33,480 bases of DNA, from NCBI RefSeq assembly GCF_011947285.1, contig NZ_JAAOZT010000016.1:1-33480 (forward strand), in the 5' to 3' direction. The position numbers were made by a program, and so were the translations under genes. Every line of letters starts with the position of its first letter. The stretch's first letter is position 1. Of the stretch, positions 7,083 through 14,870 are shown one piece after another. This DNA is from Glaciimonas immobilis. Lineage in GTDB: Bacteria > Pseudomonadota > Gammaproteobacteria > Burkholderiales > Burkholderiaceae_D. The notes under the pieces were generated by a model that saw nothing but the letters and a program-made list of their open reading frames with translations, was not told the DNA's origin and did no database searches.

Positions 7083-7568
7083 ATGCGTTTGACTACGAAA
7101 GGCCGATTTGCGGTAACTGCGATGATTGACCTGGCATCGCGCCAAGGCAACGGTCCCGTCACATTGTCAGCGATCAGCGAAAGACAGGAAATTTCGTTAT
7201 CCTATCTGGAGCAGTTGTTCGGCAAGTTACGTCGGCACAAGATAGTGGAATCGGTACGTGGACCGGGTGGGGGCTACAATCTGGCCCGCCCTGCCAAAGA
7301 TGTCACGGTGGCCGATATTATTATTGCCGTGGATGAACCGCTTGATGCGACACAGTGTGGCGGTAAAGAAAACTGCCACAGCCCGGATCAAGAAGGCGGC
7401 GGCCGCTGTATGACGCATGATCTGTGGTCAACGTTGAACGCAAAAATGGTTGAATATCTGGATTCGGTATCGTTGAAAGACTTGGTGGATCAGCAAATTG
7501 CGCACCAAAAACCGAAACCCCCTGAACAAAATGTGGTGGTAATGCATCGTTCCCACCTGGTTGCTTGA
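7083..7568 (+). CDS. iscR: Fe-S cluster assembly regulator IscR (Rrf2 family)
   Basis: IscR senses cellular Fe-S status by carrying a [2Fe-2S] cluster delivered by the Isc machinery; the holo form represses the isc operon. The 161-residue protein opens with the Rrf2 signature MRLTTKGRFAVTAMIDLA, and the winged helix includes ISLSYLEQLFGKLRR and the wing VRGPGGGYNLAR (58-69). Cluster ligands by position are Cys92, Cys98, Cys109 and His112. E. coli uses Cys92, Cys98, Cys104 and His107, so there are five extra residues (rich in Glu and Gly) between the second and third cysteines. It is the first gene of the isc operon, 18 bp before iscS, and is preceded by two IscR-type sites for autoregulation. 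Confidence 0.96.
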   Translation: MRLTTKGRFAVTAMIDLASRQGNGPVTLSAISERQEISLSYLEQLFGKLRRHKIVESVRGPGGGYNLARPAKDVTVADIIIAVDEPLDATQCGGKENCHSPDQEGGGRCMTHDLWSTLNAKMVEYLDSVSLKDLVDQQIAHQKPKPPEQNVVVMHRSHLVA

Positions 7569-7586
7569 TTGGAGCTTGGAAAAAGT

Positions 7587-8840
7587 ATGAACGCACCTCT
7601 GGAAAAAAGCCTGATAGATACATTGAAGGCACCGCACTTCCCTATATATATGGATTACTCCGCGACCACGCCGATTGATCCGCGTGTTGCCGATAAGATG
7701 ATTCCGTACCTGCGTGAGCAATTCGGTAATCCGGCCTCACGTAGCCATATGTATGGCTGGACTGCAGAAAAAGCGGTCGAGGATGCGCGTGCGCAAGTCG
7801 CTGCGCTGGTCAAGGCTGATCCGCGTGAAATCATCTGGACTTCTGGCGCGACTGAAGGCAATAACCTTGCACTAAAGGGAGCAGCAAATTTTTATAAGAC
7901 CAAGGGCAAGCACATCATTACGGTCAAAACCGAGCACAAAGCTGTGCTGGACACCGTACGTGAGCTGGAGCGCCAGGGGTTTGAAGCTACTTATTTGCAA
8001 CCGCAAGATAATGGCTTAATTACCGTTGAGCAATTGGAAGCCGCAATTCGTCCGGACACGATTTTGATATCGGTGATGTTGGTTAATAATGAAATTGGCG
8101 TGATCCAGCCGATTCCCGAAATCGGTGAACTATGCCGCAAAAAAGGCATTATTTTCCATTGTGATGCAGCGCAGGCAACTGGCAAGCTTGAAATTGATCT
8201 GGAAAAATGGAAAGTCGATTTGATGACTTTCACCGCGCACAAAACTTACGGTCCGAAAGGTATCGGCGCGTTGTACGTGCGACGCAAGCCGCGGGTACGT
8301 CTGGAAGCGCAAATGCACGGCGGCGGTCATGAGCGTGGTTTGCGCTCCGGCACATTGCCAACCCACCAAATCGTGGGTATGGGTGAAGCGTTTCAGATTG
8401 CACAAGATGAAATGGCGACAGAATTAGTGCGTATCAGAGCACTGCGTGATCGTCTGGCAACAGGTTTGCAGACGATGGAAGAAGTGTATGTCAACGGTGA
8501 TATGGATCACCGCGTGCCGCACAACCTGAACATCAGCTTCAATTATGTCGAAGGCGAATCGCTGGTCATGGCGATCAAAGACATCGCGGTGTCGTCCGGT
8601 TCGGCCTGTACTTCGGCCAGTCTGGAACCGTCTTATGTTTTGCGTGCACTTGGCCGCAACGATGAACTGGCGCATAGCTCGATCCGTTTTACTATCGGTC
8701 GTTTTACGACAGAAGAAGAAATCGATTTCACCATTGAGCTGATCAAAGGAAAAGTCGCTAAACTGCGTGAATTGTCGCCGCTGTGGGATATGTACAAAGA
8801 CGGGATTGATATTAGCTCGATCCAGTGGGCAGCCCACTAA
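7587..8840 (+). CDS. iscS: Cysteine desulfurase IscS
   Basis: IscS is a PLP enzyme that takes sulfur from cysteine, forms a persulfide and passes it to IscU and other acceptors. The protein has 417 residues, about 13 more than E. coli IscS, because of an N-terminal extension before the canonical [17 protein letters not shown]. The PLP lysine is Lys219 in [16 protein letters not shown]. The persulfide cysteine is Cys341 in [15 protein letters not shown]. The ATG at 7587 is preferred over an in-frame TTG at 7569, since GGAG lies upstream at suitable spacing. It is the second gene of the isc operon; the spacer to iscU carries short GCTAA repeats. Confidence 0.96.
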   Translation: MNAPLEKSLIDTLKAPHFPIYMDYSATTPIDPRVADKMIPYLREQFGNPASRSHMYGWTAEKAVEDARAQVAALVKADPREIIWTSGATEGNNLALKGAANFYKTKGKHIITVKTEHKAVLDTVRELERQGFEATYLQPQDNGLITVEQLEAAIRPDTILISVMLVNNEIGVIQPIPEIGELCRKKGIIFHCDAAQATGKLEIDLEKWKVDLMTFTAHKTYGPKGIGALYVRRKPRVRLEAQMHGGGHERGLRSGTLPTHQIVGMGEAFQIAQDEMATELVRIRALRDRLATGLQTMEEVYVNGDMDHRVPHNLNISFNYVEGESLVMAIKDIAVSSGSACTSASLEPSYVLRALGRNDELAHSSIRFTIGRFTTEEEIDFTIELIKGKVAKLRELSPLWDMYKDGIDISSIQWAAH

Positions 8841-8880
8841 TAGCTAACAATGGCTAAAAATAGCTAAGCGATAGCCAGCT
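8841..8880 (+). repeat. GCTAA tandem repeat in the iscS-iscU spacer
   Basis: GCTAA recurs at 8843, 8853 and 8863, and a GCC variant at 8874, giving a 10-11 bp period. The segment GGCTAAAAATAGCTAA (8852-8867) matches the repeat near 31516 except for one missing G. A small hairpin (TTGCAG, TGAAG, CTGCAA) follows at 8895-8911. Confidence 0.55.
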
Positions 8881-8934
8881 GATTCCAGTATTTTTTGCAG
8901 TGAAGCTGCAAGTTCCATAACAAGGAGTAGCAAA

Positions 8935-9339
8935 ATGTCCTATTCAGAAAAAGTTCTCGATCATTACGAAAACCCGCGTAACGTTGGTACGTTCGAAAAA
9001 GGTGATGAAACTGTCGGCACCGGTATGGTCGGTGCCCCAGCGTGTGGCGACGTCATGAAGCTGCAAATCAAAGTCGGTGCAGATGGCGTGATTTTGGATG
9101 CGAAGTTCAAAACCTACGGTTGCGGTTCGGCGATTGCATCGTCTTCACTGGTGACCGAATGGGTCAAGGGCAAAACGCTGGATCAGGCGATGTCGATCAA
9201 AAACACGCAAATTGCTGAAGAGTTGGCGTTGCCGCCGGTTAAGATTCACTGCTCGATTTTGGCAGAAGATGCGATCAAAGCGGCGGTTGAAGACTACAAA
9301 GCTAAACACGGCATCATCCAACATCAACAAGCTGCTTAA
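8935..9339 (+). CDS. iscU: Fe-S cluster scaffold protein IscU
   Basis: IscU is the scaffold on which [2Fe-2S] and [4Fe-4S] clusters are built from IscS-derived sulfur, before HscA/HscB-driven transfer. The 134-residue protein has the three ligand cysteines at 37 (GAPACGD), 63 (TYGCGSA) and 106 (KIHCS), the same positions as in E. coli, and Asp39. The HscA recognition motif LPPVK is at 99-103. A good ribosome binding site (AAGGAG) precedes the ATG. It is third in the isc operon. A 120-bp inverted-repeat element begins only 8 bp after its stop, separating it from iscA. Confidence 0.97.
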   Translation: MSYSEKVLDHYENPRNVGTFEKGDETVGTGMVGAPACGDVMKLQIKVGADGVILDAKFKTYGCGSAIASSSLVTEWVKGKTLDQAMSIKNTQIAEELALPPVKIHCSILAEDAIKAAVEDYKAKHGIIQHQQAA

Positions 9340-9346
9340 TTGGGTG

Positions 9347-9466
9347 GGACTTACGCAACGCCCAGCGGCGTTGCGCTTTCCTAGCCACCTGCGCGACCAG
9401 GTAAGCACATACTGTTTGCGTTGGCAGGTGGGCAAGTTCGTTGCTGGGACGGCTTTGCGTAAGTCC
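9347..9466. mobile_element. MITE-like 120-bp inverted-repeat element inside the isc operon
   Basis: The element is bounded by perfect 12-bp terminal inverted repeats, GGACTTACGCAA (9347-9358) and TTGCGTAAGTCC (9455-9466). Inside are a perfect 9-bp hairpin with a 4-nt loop (CGCAACGCC, CAGC, GGCGTTGCG; 9354-9375) and a second inverted pair (CCACCTGC near 9385 and GCAGGTGG near 9424). It encodes nothing. Short terminal repeats plus internal foldback are typical of miniature inverted-repeat elements or large REP-like units. No clear target-site duplication is seen, though GGGTG and GGGTT flank it. In RNA it could fold into a stable structure between iscU and iscA. No second copy is present in the window. 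Confidence 0.55.
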
Positions 9467-9567
9467 GGGTTAGCGTTGATGTTGATTTGAAGGAATGCAA
9501 CTTCTCGCATTTTTTTGAACAATGACTGTGGCTAATAAAAAAAAGTAACAGAAAGAGATTACAGGTT

Positions 9568-9891
9568 ATGGCAATTACTCTCACTGAAAAAGCGGCAAAG
9601 CATATCAATCGTTACATCGAAAGACGTGGCAAGGGTATTGGCTTGCGTTTTGGTGTGCGCACTACTGGTTGTTCCGGATTGGCTTATAAGCTGGAATATG
9701 TCGATGAAAAGACAACTGAAGATGCGGTGTTTGAGTCGCATGGGATTCAGGTTTTTGTCGATCCTAAAAGCTTGCCTTACATTGACGGTACTGAACTAGA
9801 TTTTGCCCGCGAAGGCTTGAACGAAGGCTTTAAGTTTTATAATCCAAACGTCAAGGATGAGTGCGGCTGCGGCGAAAGCTTTACTATTTAA
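9568..9891 (+). CDS. iscA: A-type Fe-S carrier protein IscA
   Basis: IscA belongs to the A-type (HesB/IscA) carriers that bind iron or Fe-S clusters and help mature [4Fe-4S] proteins. Length is 107 residues, as in E. coli. The three conserved cysteines are at 35 (TGCSGLAY), 99 and 101 (DECGCGESF). It begins [10 protein letters not shown], typical of the family. It follows iscU after a 228-bp gap, far wider than the usual few tens of bases, because of the inserted inverted-repeat element. A terminator-like hairpin follows it before hscB. Confidence 0.96.
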   Translation: MAITLTEKAAKHINRYIERRGKGIGLRFGVRTTGCSGLAYKLEYVDEKTTEDAVFESHGIQVFVDPKSLPYIDGTELDFAREGLNEGFKFYNPNVKDECGCGESFTI

Positions 9892-9978
9892 TGTGAGCAA
9901 TCATGCATTGTCCGGCTCCGCGCATGGAGCTGTTGCTGGTTAAATTGTATGGATGCCGCGCCCACTGATGGATTAATT

Positions 9979-10010
9979 AAGCCTGTTGCTGTAGAACAGG
10001 CTTTTGTTTT
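9979..10010 (+). terminator. Terminator-like hairpin between iscA and hscB
   Basis: AAGCCTGTT and AACAGGCTT form a perfect 9-bp stem around a 7-nt loop, followed by TTTGTTTT. It ends eight bases before the hscB start codon, where a Shine-Dalgarno would normally sit. It could reduce readthrough from iscRSUA into hscBA-fdx or influence hscB translation. Confidence 0.65.
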
Positions 10011-10018
10011 AAGTAAAT

Positions 10019-10534
10019 ATGCAAAACCACTTCGACCTGTTCCATCTTCAGCAGCAATTTTCGCTTGACCTCACGGCGCTTGAACAGGCGTATCACGAGG
10101 TGCAGAACCAGATCCATCCGGATCGGTTTGCCAATGCGACCGGCGCAGAAAAGCGTGTCGCGATGCAATGGGCGACGCGTGCCAACGAGGCTTATCAGAC
10201 CCTCAAAAATCCTTTCAAGCGCGCCGCCTATATGTGTGAGTTGAACGGTGTTGACCTGCAGGCAGAATCGAACACGTCCATGCCCGGCAGTTTTTTGATG
10301 CAGCAAATGGAGTGGCGCGAGGCGCTGGAAGATGCGCGGGACGCCAAAGATATTGAGGCGCTGGAGCGACTGGATAAAGCATTGCGTATAGCGCGGACCA
10401 AAGACCTGCTTCAGATTGCATCGACACTGGATGCGCAAGATTTTGAAAAGGCCGCGCAATATGTGCGGCAATTAATGTTTCTGGAGAAATTCGGCGAAGA
10501 AATAAGTAATACATTTTCTCTGCTTGAGTCTTGA
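10019..10534 (+). CDS. hscB: Fe-S co-chaperone HscB (J-protein)
   Basis: HscB is the J-domain partner that brings IscU to the Hsp70 HscA and stimulates its ATPase for cluster transfer. The 171-residue protein has the J-domain in the first 75 residues with the invariant HPD motif at 33-35 (QIHPDRF). Helix IV contains ANEAYQTLKNPFKRAAYM. The C-terminal IscU-binding three-helix domain follows. The ATG at 10019 has no clear Shine-Dalgarno; the preceding bases belong to the tail of a terminator-like hairpin. The adjacent downstream gene is a LysE-type exporter rather than hscA. Confidence 0.94.
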   Translation: MQNHFDLFHLQQQFSLDLTALEQAYHEVQNQIHPDRFANATGAEKRVAMQWATRANEAYQTLKNPFKRAAYMCELNGVDLQAESNTSMPGSFLMQQMEWREALEDARDAKDIEALERLDKALRIARTKDLLQIASTLDAQDFEKAAQYVRQLMFLEKFGEEISNTFSLLES

Positions 10535-10595
10535 AATTAATAACGCTTATAAAGAGCCTTAGAAAAAAAGCTTCTAACGTACATAGAGACCTAGC

Positions 10596-11210
10596 ATGCC
10601 TGAAGTCTGGTTGTTCTTACTTGCAGCGATGACGTTGACGCTGGCACCCGGTCCGGACAATATTTACGTTCTGACCCGTGGAATTTCTCAGGGTAGAAAA
10701 GCTGGTTTGGTCGCGGCGCTGGGATTTAGCTCCGGGCTGTTATTTCATACGATGTTGGCCGTTTTCGGTTTTGCTGCACTGATCAAAGCGTCGCCGACGA
10801 CGTATGCGTTGTTGCGATATGCTGGCGCAGGCTATCTGATTTACCTTGGCGTACGCACATTGTGTTCAAACGCAGCGATCCATTTGCAAGGCTCGGCTAA
10901 CGCAATAAAATTGTCCCGCATCTATTGGCAAAGCGTGATCGCAAATATGCTGAACCCTAAAGTAACCTTATTTTTTATCGCATTTTTACCGCAGTTTGTG
11001 AACGCACGCGCTGGCCATATTCCAGCGCAGATGCTGTTGCTTGCCGCGGTGTTTATTTTGCAGGCGCTTGCTATTTTTAGCGTGATTGCCTGTTTCTCTG
11101 GTCTGGTCGGCGCTTTTTTTCAACGCAAAGCATCGGCCGCCACTTACCTGAATCGATTGGCTGGCTCGGCGTTTATCGCACTCGGTATTCGTATCGCTCT
11201 CCCGGAATAA
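10596..11210 (+). CDS. LysE/RhtB family amino acid exporter inserted in the isc operon
   Basis: This 204-residue membrane protein has the LysE/RhtB family opening [20 protein letters not shown], then about six hydrophobic segments and the family motif [17 protein letters not shown] in the middle. Members export small amino acids or related metabolites by proton exchange; the substrate here cannot be told. It lies between hscB (61 bp upstream) and hscA (4 bp downstream), co-directional with both, so it is probably cotranscribed with the hsc genes. The tight link to hscA suggests that hscA translation depends on ribosomes leaving this gene. I know of no Fe-S role for the family, so the placement is unusual. 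Confidence 0.88.
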   Translation: MPEVWLFLLAAMTLTLAPGPDNIYVLTRGISQGRKAGLVAALGFSSGLLFHTMLAVFGFAALIKASPTTYALLRYAGAGYLIYLGVRTLCSNAAIHLQGSANAIKLSRIYWQSVIANMLNPKVTLFFIAFLPQFVNARAGHIPAQMLLLAAVFILQALAIFSVIACFSGLVGAFFQRKASAATYLNRLAGSAFIALGIRIALPE

Positions 11211-11214
11211 AACT

Positions 11215-13080
11215 ATGGCTCTTCTTCAAATCTCTGAACCAGGCATGTCCACCGCACCGCATCAGCATCGGTTAGCGGTCGGGATCGATCTTGGTACAAC
11301 TAACTCGCTGGTAGCGACGGTTCGCAATAGCATTCCAGAAGTATTGAATGACGAAGAAGGACGGCCGTTAATGCCGTCCATCGTGCGTTATTTGCCCAAC
11401 GGCCACGCGCATATCGGTTACAAAGCGCAAGCTGCGCAAACCACTGACCCGAAAAATACGATTGTTTCGGTCAAGCGCTTTATGGGCCGCGGCCTGAAAG
11501 ATATCGCTTATGTTGAGAATCTGCCCTACGATTTTCAGGACGCGCCGGGGATGGTCCAAATCAAAACGATAGCGGGCGTAAAAAGTCCAGTCGAAATTTC
11601 TGCCCAGATTTTGGCGACGTTGCGGCAGCAGGCCGAAGACGCACTGGGTGATGATCTGGTCGGTGCGGTGATTACTGTGCCCGCATACTTTGATGATGCG
11701 CAACGTCAGGCGACCAAGGATGCGGCGCAACTGGCCGGTATCAACGTTTTACGATTGTTGAACGAGCCTACCGCAGCGGCGATTGCATACGGCCTGGATA
11801 ATGCGTCGGAGGGCGTGTACGTTGTCTACGATCTTGGCGGTGGTACTTTTGATATATCAATATTAAAATTGACCAAAGGCGTGTTTGAAGTGCTGGCGAC
11901 TGGCGGTGATTCCGCACTTGGCGGCGATGATTTCGACCATCGTATTTTTTGCTGGATTAGCCAGCAATCGCAACTCGCGCCGCTATCGGATAGCGATACG
12001 CGGGTCTTGATGGTCAAGGCACGCGAAGCCAAAGAATTACTTTCATCTAAAACAGAAGTCACGATTGATGCTGCGTTAAGTTCAGGCGAGCAGGTACATT
12101 TGACGCTGACTGCCGGAATCTTCGGCGAGCTGACCGCGCATCTGGTTGCCAAAACCTTGACGCCAACGCGCAAGGCCTTACGCGATGCCGATATCAATGC
12201 GGACGATATCGACGGGGTTGTGCTGGTTGGCGGTGCTACGCGCATGCCAGCGATTCGCAAGGCGGTAGGTGAATTTTTCAAGACCATCCCTCTAGCGAAT
12301 ATTGACCCCGACAAAGTAGTGGCATTAGGCGCGGCGATTCAAGCCAATTTATTGGCGGGTAATCGTGCTCCCGGCGATGACTGGTTGTTGCTGGACGTGA
12401 TTCCATTGTCACTTGGGATTGAAACCATGGGTGGTCTTGCTGAAAAAGTTATCCCGCGTAATTCGACCATCCCTTGCGCCCGTGCACAAGAATTCACCAC
12501 CTTCAAAGACGGCCAGACCGCGTTAGCCGTACACATTGTGCAAGGTGAGCGTGAACTGGTCAGTGACTGTCGTTCACTGGCACGTTTTGAATTGCGCGGC
12601 ATTCCGCCGATGGCGGCCGGCGCAGCACGTATTCGGGTAACCTATCAGGTCGATGCGGATGGTTTGTTATCTGTTTCTGCGCGTGAGTTGCGCTCAGGCG
12701 TTGAGGCATCCATCAACGTCAAGCCGTCGTATGGTCTGGAAGATGATCAGGTTGCGAAAATGTTGCAGGATTCTTTTACCTCCGCCGATGTAGATATGCA
12801 GATGCGTGCGCTGAGAGAAGAACAAGTCGAAGCCGAGCGGATCGTTTTGGCGACAGAGTCGGCGCTACACAATGACGCCGCGTTGTTGTCTGAAGAAGAG
12901 CAGGTCGCGATTGCTGCATTGATTGTCGACGTCCGCGCTAAGGCTAAGGATAACGATCATCTGGCGATCAAGGCTTCTGTGGACGCGTTAGCGCGGGGTA
13001 CCGAAGAGTTCGCCGCGCGTCGCATGGATCGCAGCGTGCATGATGCACTCACAGGTAAAACACTCGATCAAATCACATAG
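11215..13080 (+). CDS. hscA: Fe-S assembly chaperone HscA (Hsp70)
   Basis: HscA is the specialised Hsp70 that binds the LPPVK motif of IscU and uses ATP, with HscB, to drive release of the assembled cluster. It has 621 residues (E. coli 616). The nucleotide-binding domain begins [13 protein letters not shown] (22-34), and contains [14 protein letters not shown], the phosphate-2 loop [12 protein letters not shown] and [11 protein letters not shown]. The linker and substrate domain start at [17 protein letters not shown]. It starts 4 bp after the LysE-type gene. An in-frame Met at residue 11 is an alternative start. Confidence 0.96.
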   Translation: MALLQISEPGMSTAPHQHRLAVGIDLGTTNSLVATVRNSIPEVLNDEEGRPLMPSIVRYLPNGHAHIGYKAQAAQTTDPKNTIVSVKRFMGRGLKDIAYVENLPYDFQDAPGMVQIKTIAGVKSPVEISAQILATLRQQAEDALGDDLVGAVITVPAYFDDAQRQATKDAAQLAGINVLRLLNEPTAAAIAYGLDNASEGVYVVYDLGGGTFDISILKLTKGVFEVLATGGDSALGGDDFDHRIFCWISQQSQLAPLSDSDTRVLMVKAREAKELLSSKTEVTIDAALSSGEQVHLTLTAGIFGELTAHLVAKTLTPTRKALRDADINADDIDGVVLVGGATRMPAIRKAVGEFFKTIPLANIDPDKVVALGAAIQANLLAGNRAPGDDWLLLDVIPLSLGIETMGGLAEKVIPRNSTIPCARAQEFTTFKDGQTALAVHIVQGERELVSDCRSLARFELRGIPPMAAGAARIRVTYQVDADGLLSVSARELRSGVEASINVKPSYGLEDDQVAKMLQDSFTSADVDMQMRALREEQVEAERIVLATESALHNDAALLSEEEQVAIAALIVDVRAKAKDNDHLAIKASVDALARGTEEFAARRMDRSVHDALTGKTLDQIT

Positions 13081-13155
13081 TTAAATCACATAAAATCCGT
13101 CTAGATTAGCGCTATACATTAGTTCATAACACTCAATATTGCAGAGGTAATTCCC

Positions 13156-13494
13156 GTGACTCAAATTGTCGTACTACCCCATCCAACCTACTGTCCTGAC
13201 GGCGCTGTATTAGAGACCGTCGCCGGTCAAACGGTGTGCGATGTCTTGCTACAAAACGACATCCACATCGAACACGCGTGTGAAAAATCCTGCGCCTGTA
13301 CCACTTGCCACGTTGTCGTCCGTGAAGGCTATGCCTCGCTCAACGAGTTAAACGATAAAGAAGAAGACTTGCTCGATATGGCTTGGGGACTGGAAGCAAC
13401 ATCACGTCTATCCTGTCAGGCGATTGTAGGGGATGAAGACCTTGTGGTCGAAATTCCAAAATACACGATCAATCATGCAAGCGAAAACCATTAA
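13156..13494 (+). CDS. fdx: [2Fe-2S] ferredoxin of the Isc system
   Basis: This adrenodoxin-type ferredoxin supplies electrons for cluster assembly on IscU. It has 112 residues from a GTG start with GAGG upstream. Ligand cysteines are at 42, 48, 51 and 87 (HACEKSCACTTCHVVV, then RLSCQAI), the same positions as in E. coli Fdx, and the extra non-ligand Cys46 is kept. It sits between hscA and iscX in the usual order. No dedicated reductase lies beside it, but a ferredoxin-NADP reductase is encoded at 30207-31307. Confidence 0.96.
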   Translation: MTQIVVLPHPTYCPDGAVLETVAGQTVCDVLLQNDIHIEHACEKSCACTTCHVVVREGYASLNELNDKEEDLLDMAWGLEATSRLSCQAIVGDEDLVVEIPKYTINHASENH

Positions 13495-13517
13495 CTGGTT
13501 TGAAAAGGATGAGCGCC

Positions 13518-13712
13518 ATGAAATGGATTGACACGCTGGACATAGCACAATCGCTTTACGATAAGTTTCCGGAGGTTGATCCGACGACGATTCGCTTTAC
13601 TGATTTGCATCGTTGGGTCTGTGAGTTGGAAGGATTTGACGATGAGCCAAATCGGTCCGGTGAAAAAATTCTGGAAGCAATTCAACTGGCCTGGATAGAT
13701 GAATACACGTAA
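13518..13712 (+). CDS. iscX: Fe-S assembly protein IscX
   Basis: IscX is a small acidic protein that binds IscS and iron and tunes cluster assembly; it is normally the last gene of the isc operon, as here. The product is 64 residues (E. coli 66) with the family pattern MKWIDTLDIAQSLYDKFPEV, then FTDLHRWVCELEGFDD and a C-terminal ILEAIQLAWIDE. The ATG at 13518 is chosen because AAAGGA lies eight bases upstream; an in-frame TTG at 13500 is less likely. A bidirectional terminator follows 142 bp downstream. Confidence 0.95.
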   Translation: MKWIDTLDIAQSLYDKFPEVDPTTIRFTDLHRWVCELEGFDDEPNRSGEKILEAIQLAWIDEYT

Positions 13713-13854
13713 TTAAGGCAGAGGCCGCATACGTAAATCGTAAGATTTATTGCTGGTTTATAAATTGTCGGATGGCCGGCTGGCACTCAAGGTCGTACAA
13801 TTTACGCTATTAATGTTGATGAATAATGTAAAGCGTCGCTCTGACCTTAACGTA

Positions 13855-13896
13855 AAAACGCTGTCGCTAGTTTAACGTAACGACAGCGTTTTTTAT
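13855..13896. terminator. Bidirectional terminator closing the isc operon
   Basis: AAAACGCTGTCG and CGACAGCGTTTT form a perfect 12-bp stem around a 14-nt loop, with T-runs on the 3' side of both strands. It lies between convergent iscX and the glycine-zipper gene and can serve both. Confidence 0.85.
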
Positions 13897-13923
13897 TAGA
13901 GACTTTAAAACTTCGTGGAAAGG

Positions 13924-14610
13924 TTAACCGCGTCCTTCCAGATGACCATTTACTACACGCACTGGATCGCCCACGCGCCATTCTTGTGCAGATTGTGGGA
14001 AGCTCTGCGAGCTGCCATCCTCCATCCGGACACGTACGCGATAAGTGGTAGAAGTGCGGGTGCGACTTTCAACCTCATTACCAGCAAAGCCTCCGCCAAC
14101 GGCCCCGGCAACGGTAGCCAGCGTATTACCATTACCATGTCCCACCTGATGACCGAGAACGCCGCCGAGTATTGCGCCAGCCGCAATGCCTAAACCACTT
14201 GGTTTGGCAGCTTGCTGAACGGCTTCAATCGACTCAACCCGACCACAACTGTAGCAAACCTGTGCTTGCGCCACCGGAGGCGGTTGTTGATCAGCGTAAG
14301 CAGGGCGCGGGGCAGTGTGCTTTTTAGGGGCGTAATGCAGTGGCGGGGCTTGCTCAGGATAGGCGTTTTGATTCGCCAATTGCGGTGGCTGCTGCGCCAG
14401 ATTAGGTGGTGCCAGATTATTATTACCGTTAGTACCATTCACTGGTGCCGTCATCGGTGCTGTCATGGCAGTGCCAGGTGAGGGCGTACTTGAAGACGAT
14501 GGTAGCAGACCAGTCACTGCCGCGACGCCAACCAGACACAGGGCTGTTACTGCAATAGCGGCGGTGGCGACAAGGGGGTGTATCCGGCTTTTTGGTGTTG
14601 TATCCGACAT
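13924..14610 (-). CDS. Glycine-zipper membrane protein (17-kDa antigen / SlyB-like)
   Basis: The 228-residue protein has an N-terminal membrane anchor (about 13-35) without a lipobox. A long Pro/Asn/Gln-rich linker (about 36-117) follows, then a CYSCG motif (119-123). The glycine-zipper core is GLGIAAGAILGGVLGHQVGH (139-158) continuing with AGAVGGGFAGNEVE. The C-terminal part (about 185-226) resembles the conserved tail of such envelope proteins (YRVRVRMEDGS, then VGDPVRVVNG). These proteins sit in the cell envelope and are often stress-linked; the precise role is unknown. The CxxC-like pair next to the zipper is a feature of a betaproteobacterial subgroup as I recall it. Single gene, convergent with iscX. 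Confidence 0.8.
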   Translation of the reverse strand: MSDTTPKSRIHPLVATAAIAVTALCLVGVAAVTGLLPSSSSTPSPGTAMTAPMTAPVNGTNGNNNLAPPNLAQQPPQLANQNAYPEQAPPLHYAPKKHTAPRPAYADQQPPPVAQAQVCYSCGRVESIEAVQQAAKPSGLGIAAGAILGGVLGHQVGHGNGNTLATVAGAVGGGFAGNEVESRTRTSTTYRVRVRMEDGSSQSFPQSAQEWRVGDPVRVVNGHLEGRG

Positions 14611-14796
14611 TATTCTCTCCTGGGATGTATTTTGTACTCGGTGACATCATTATCAGGGATTCTGATACGGAAGTTTAACAGGAGAATGTTTCAGATGTAA
14701 TTGCTTGTAACGCAATGTACAAATTTTTGCCTTATAAATAAGGTTTTTTTATTAACTTATTTTATTATTATTTTCATATTAACGACGTAAACGCAA
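14611..14796. other. AT-rich spacer upstream of the glycine-zipper gene
   Basis: The stretch holds the minus-strand promoter region of the glycine-zipper gene, with AGGAGA just before its ATG. The part at about 14738-14780 is almost pure A/T. Nothing looks coding. Confidence 0.4.
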
Positions 14797-14823
14797 GCTG
14801 CCGCCGGAGTTAGCGGCGGCAGC
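14797..14823 (-). terminator. GC-rich hairpin after lysS
   Basis: GCTGCCGCCG and CGGCGGCAGC make a perfect 10-bp stem with a 7-nt loop. On the minus strand it is followed by TTGCGTTT, a modest T-rich tail, 47 bp after the lysS stop. A second, weaker inverted repeat (GATTAGTC and GACTAATC) overlaps the lysS stop codon. Confidence 0.6.
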
Positions 14824-14870
14824 AATTTGGTGCATCTCAAGAACCGATTACAGGATTAGTCGATGTTGGA

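Noticed and set aside
7569-7586. TTG start six codons upstream for iscS
   Set aside because: The ATG at 7587 has an upstream GGAG and a typical beginning; the TTG lies immediately after the iscR stop codon.
9347-9466. Simple terminator after iscU
   Set aside because: The inner hairpin has no T-run, and perfect 12-bp repeats 108 bp apart bound the whole segment, which fits an inserted element better.
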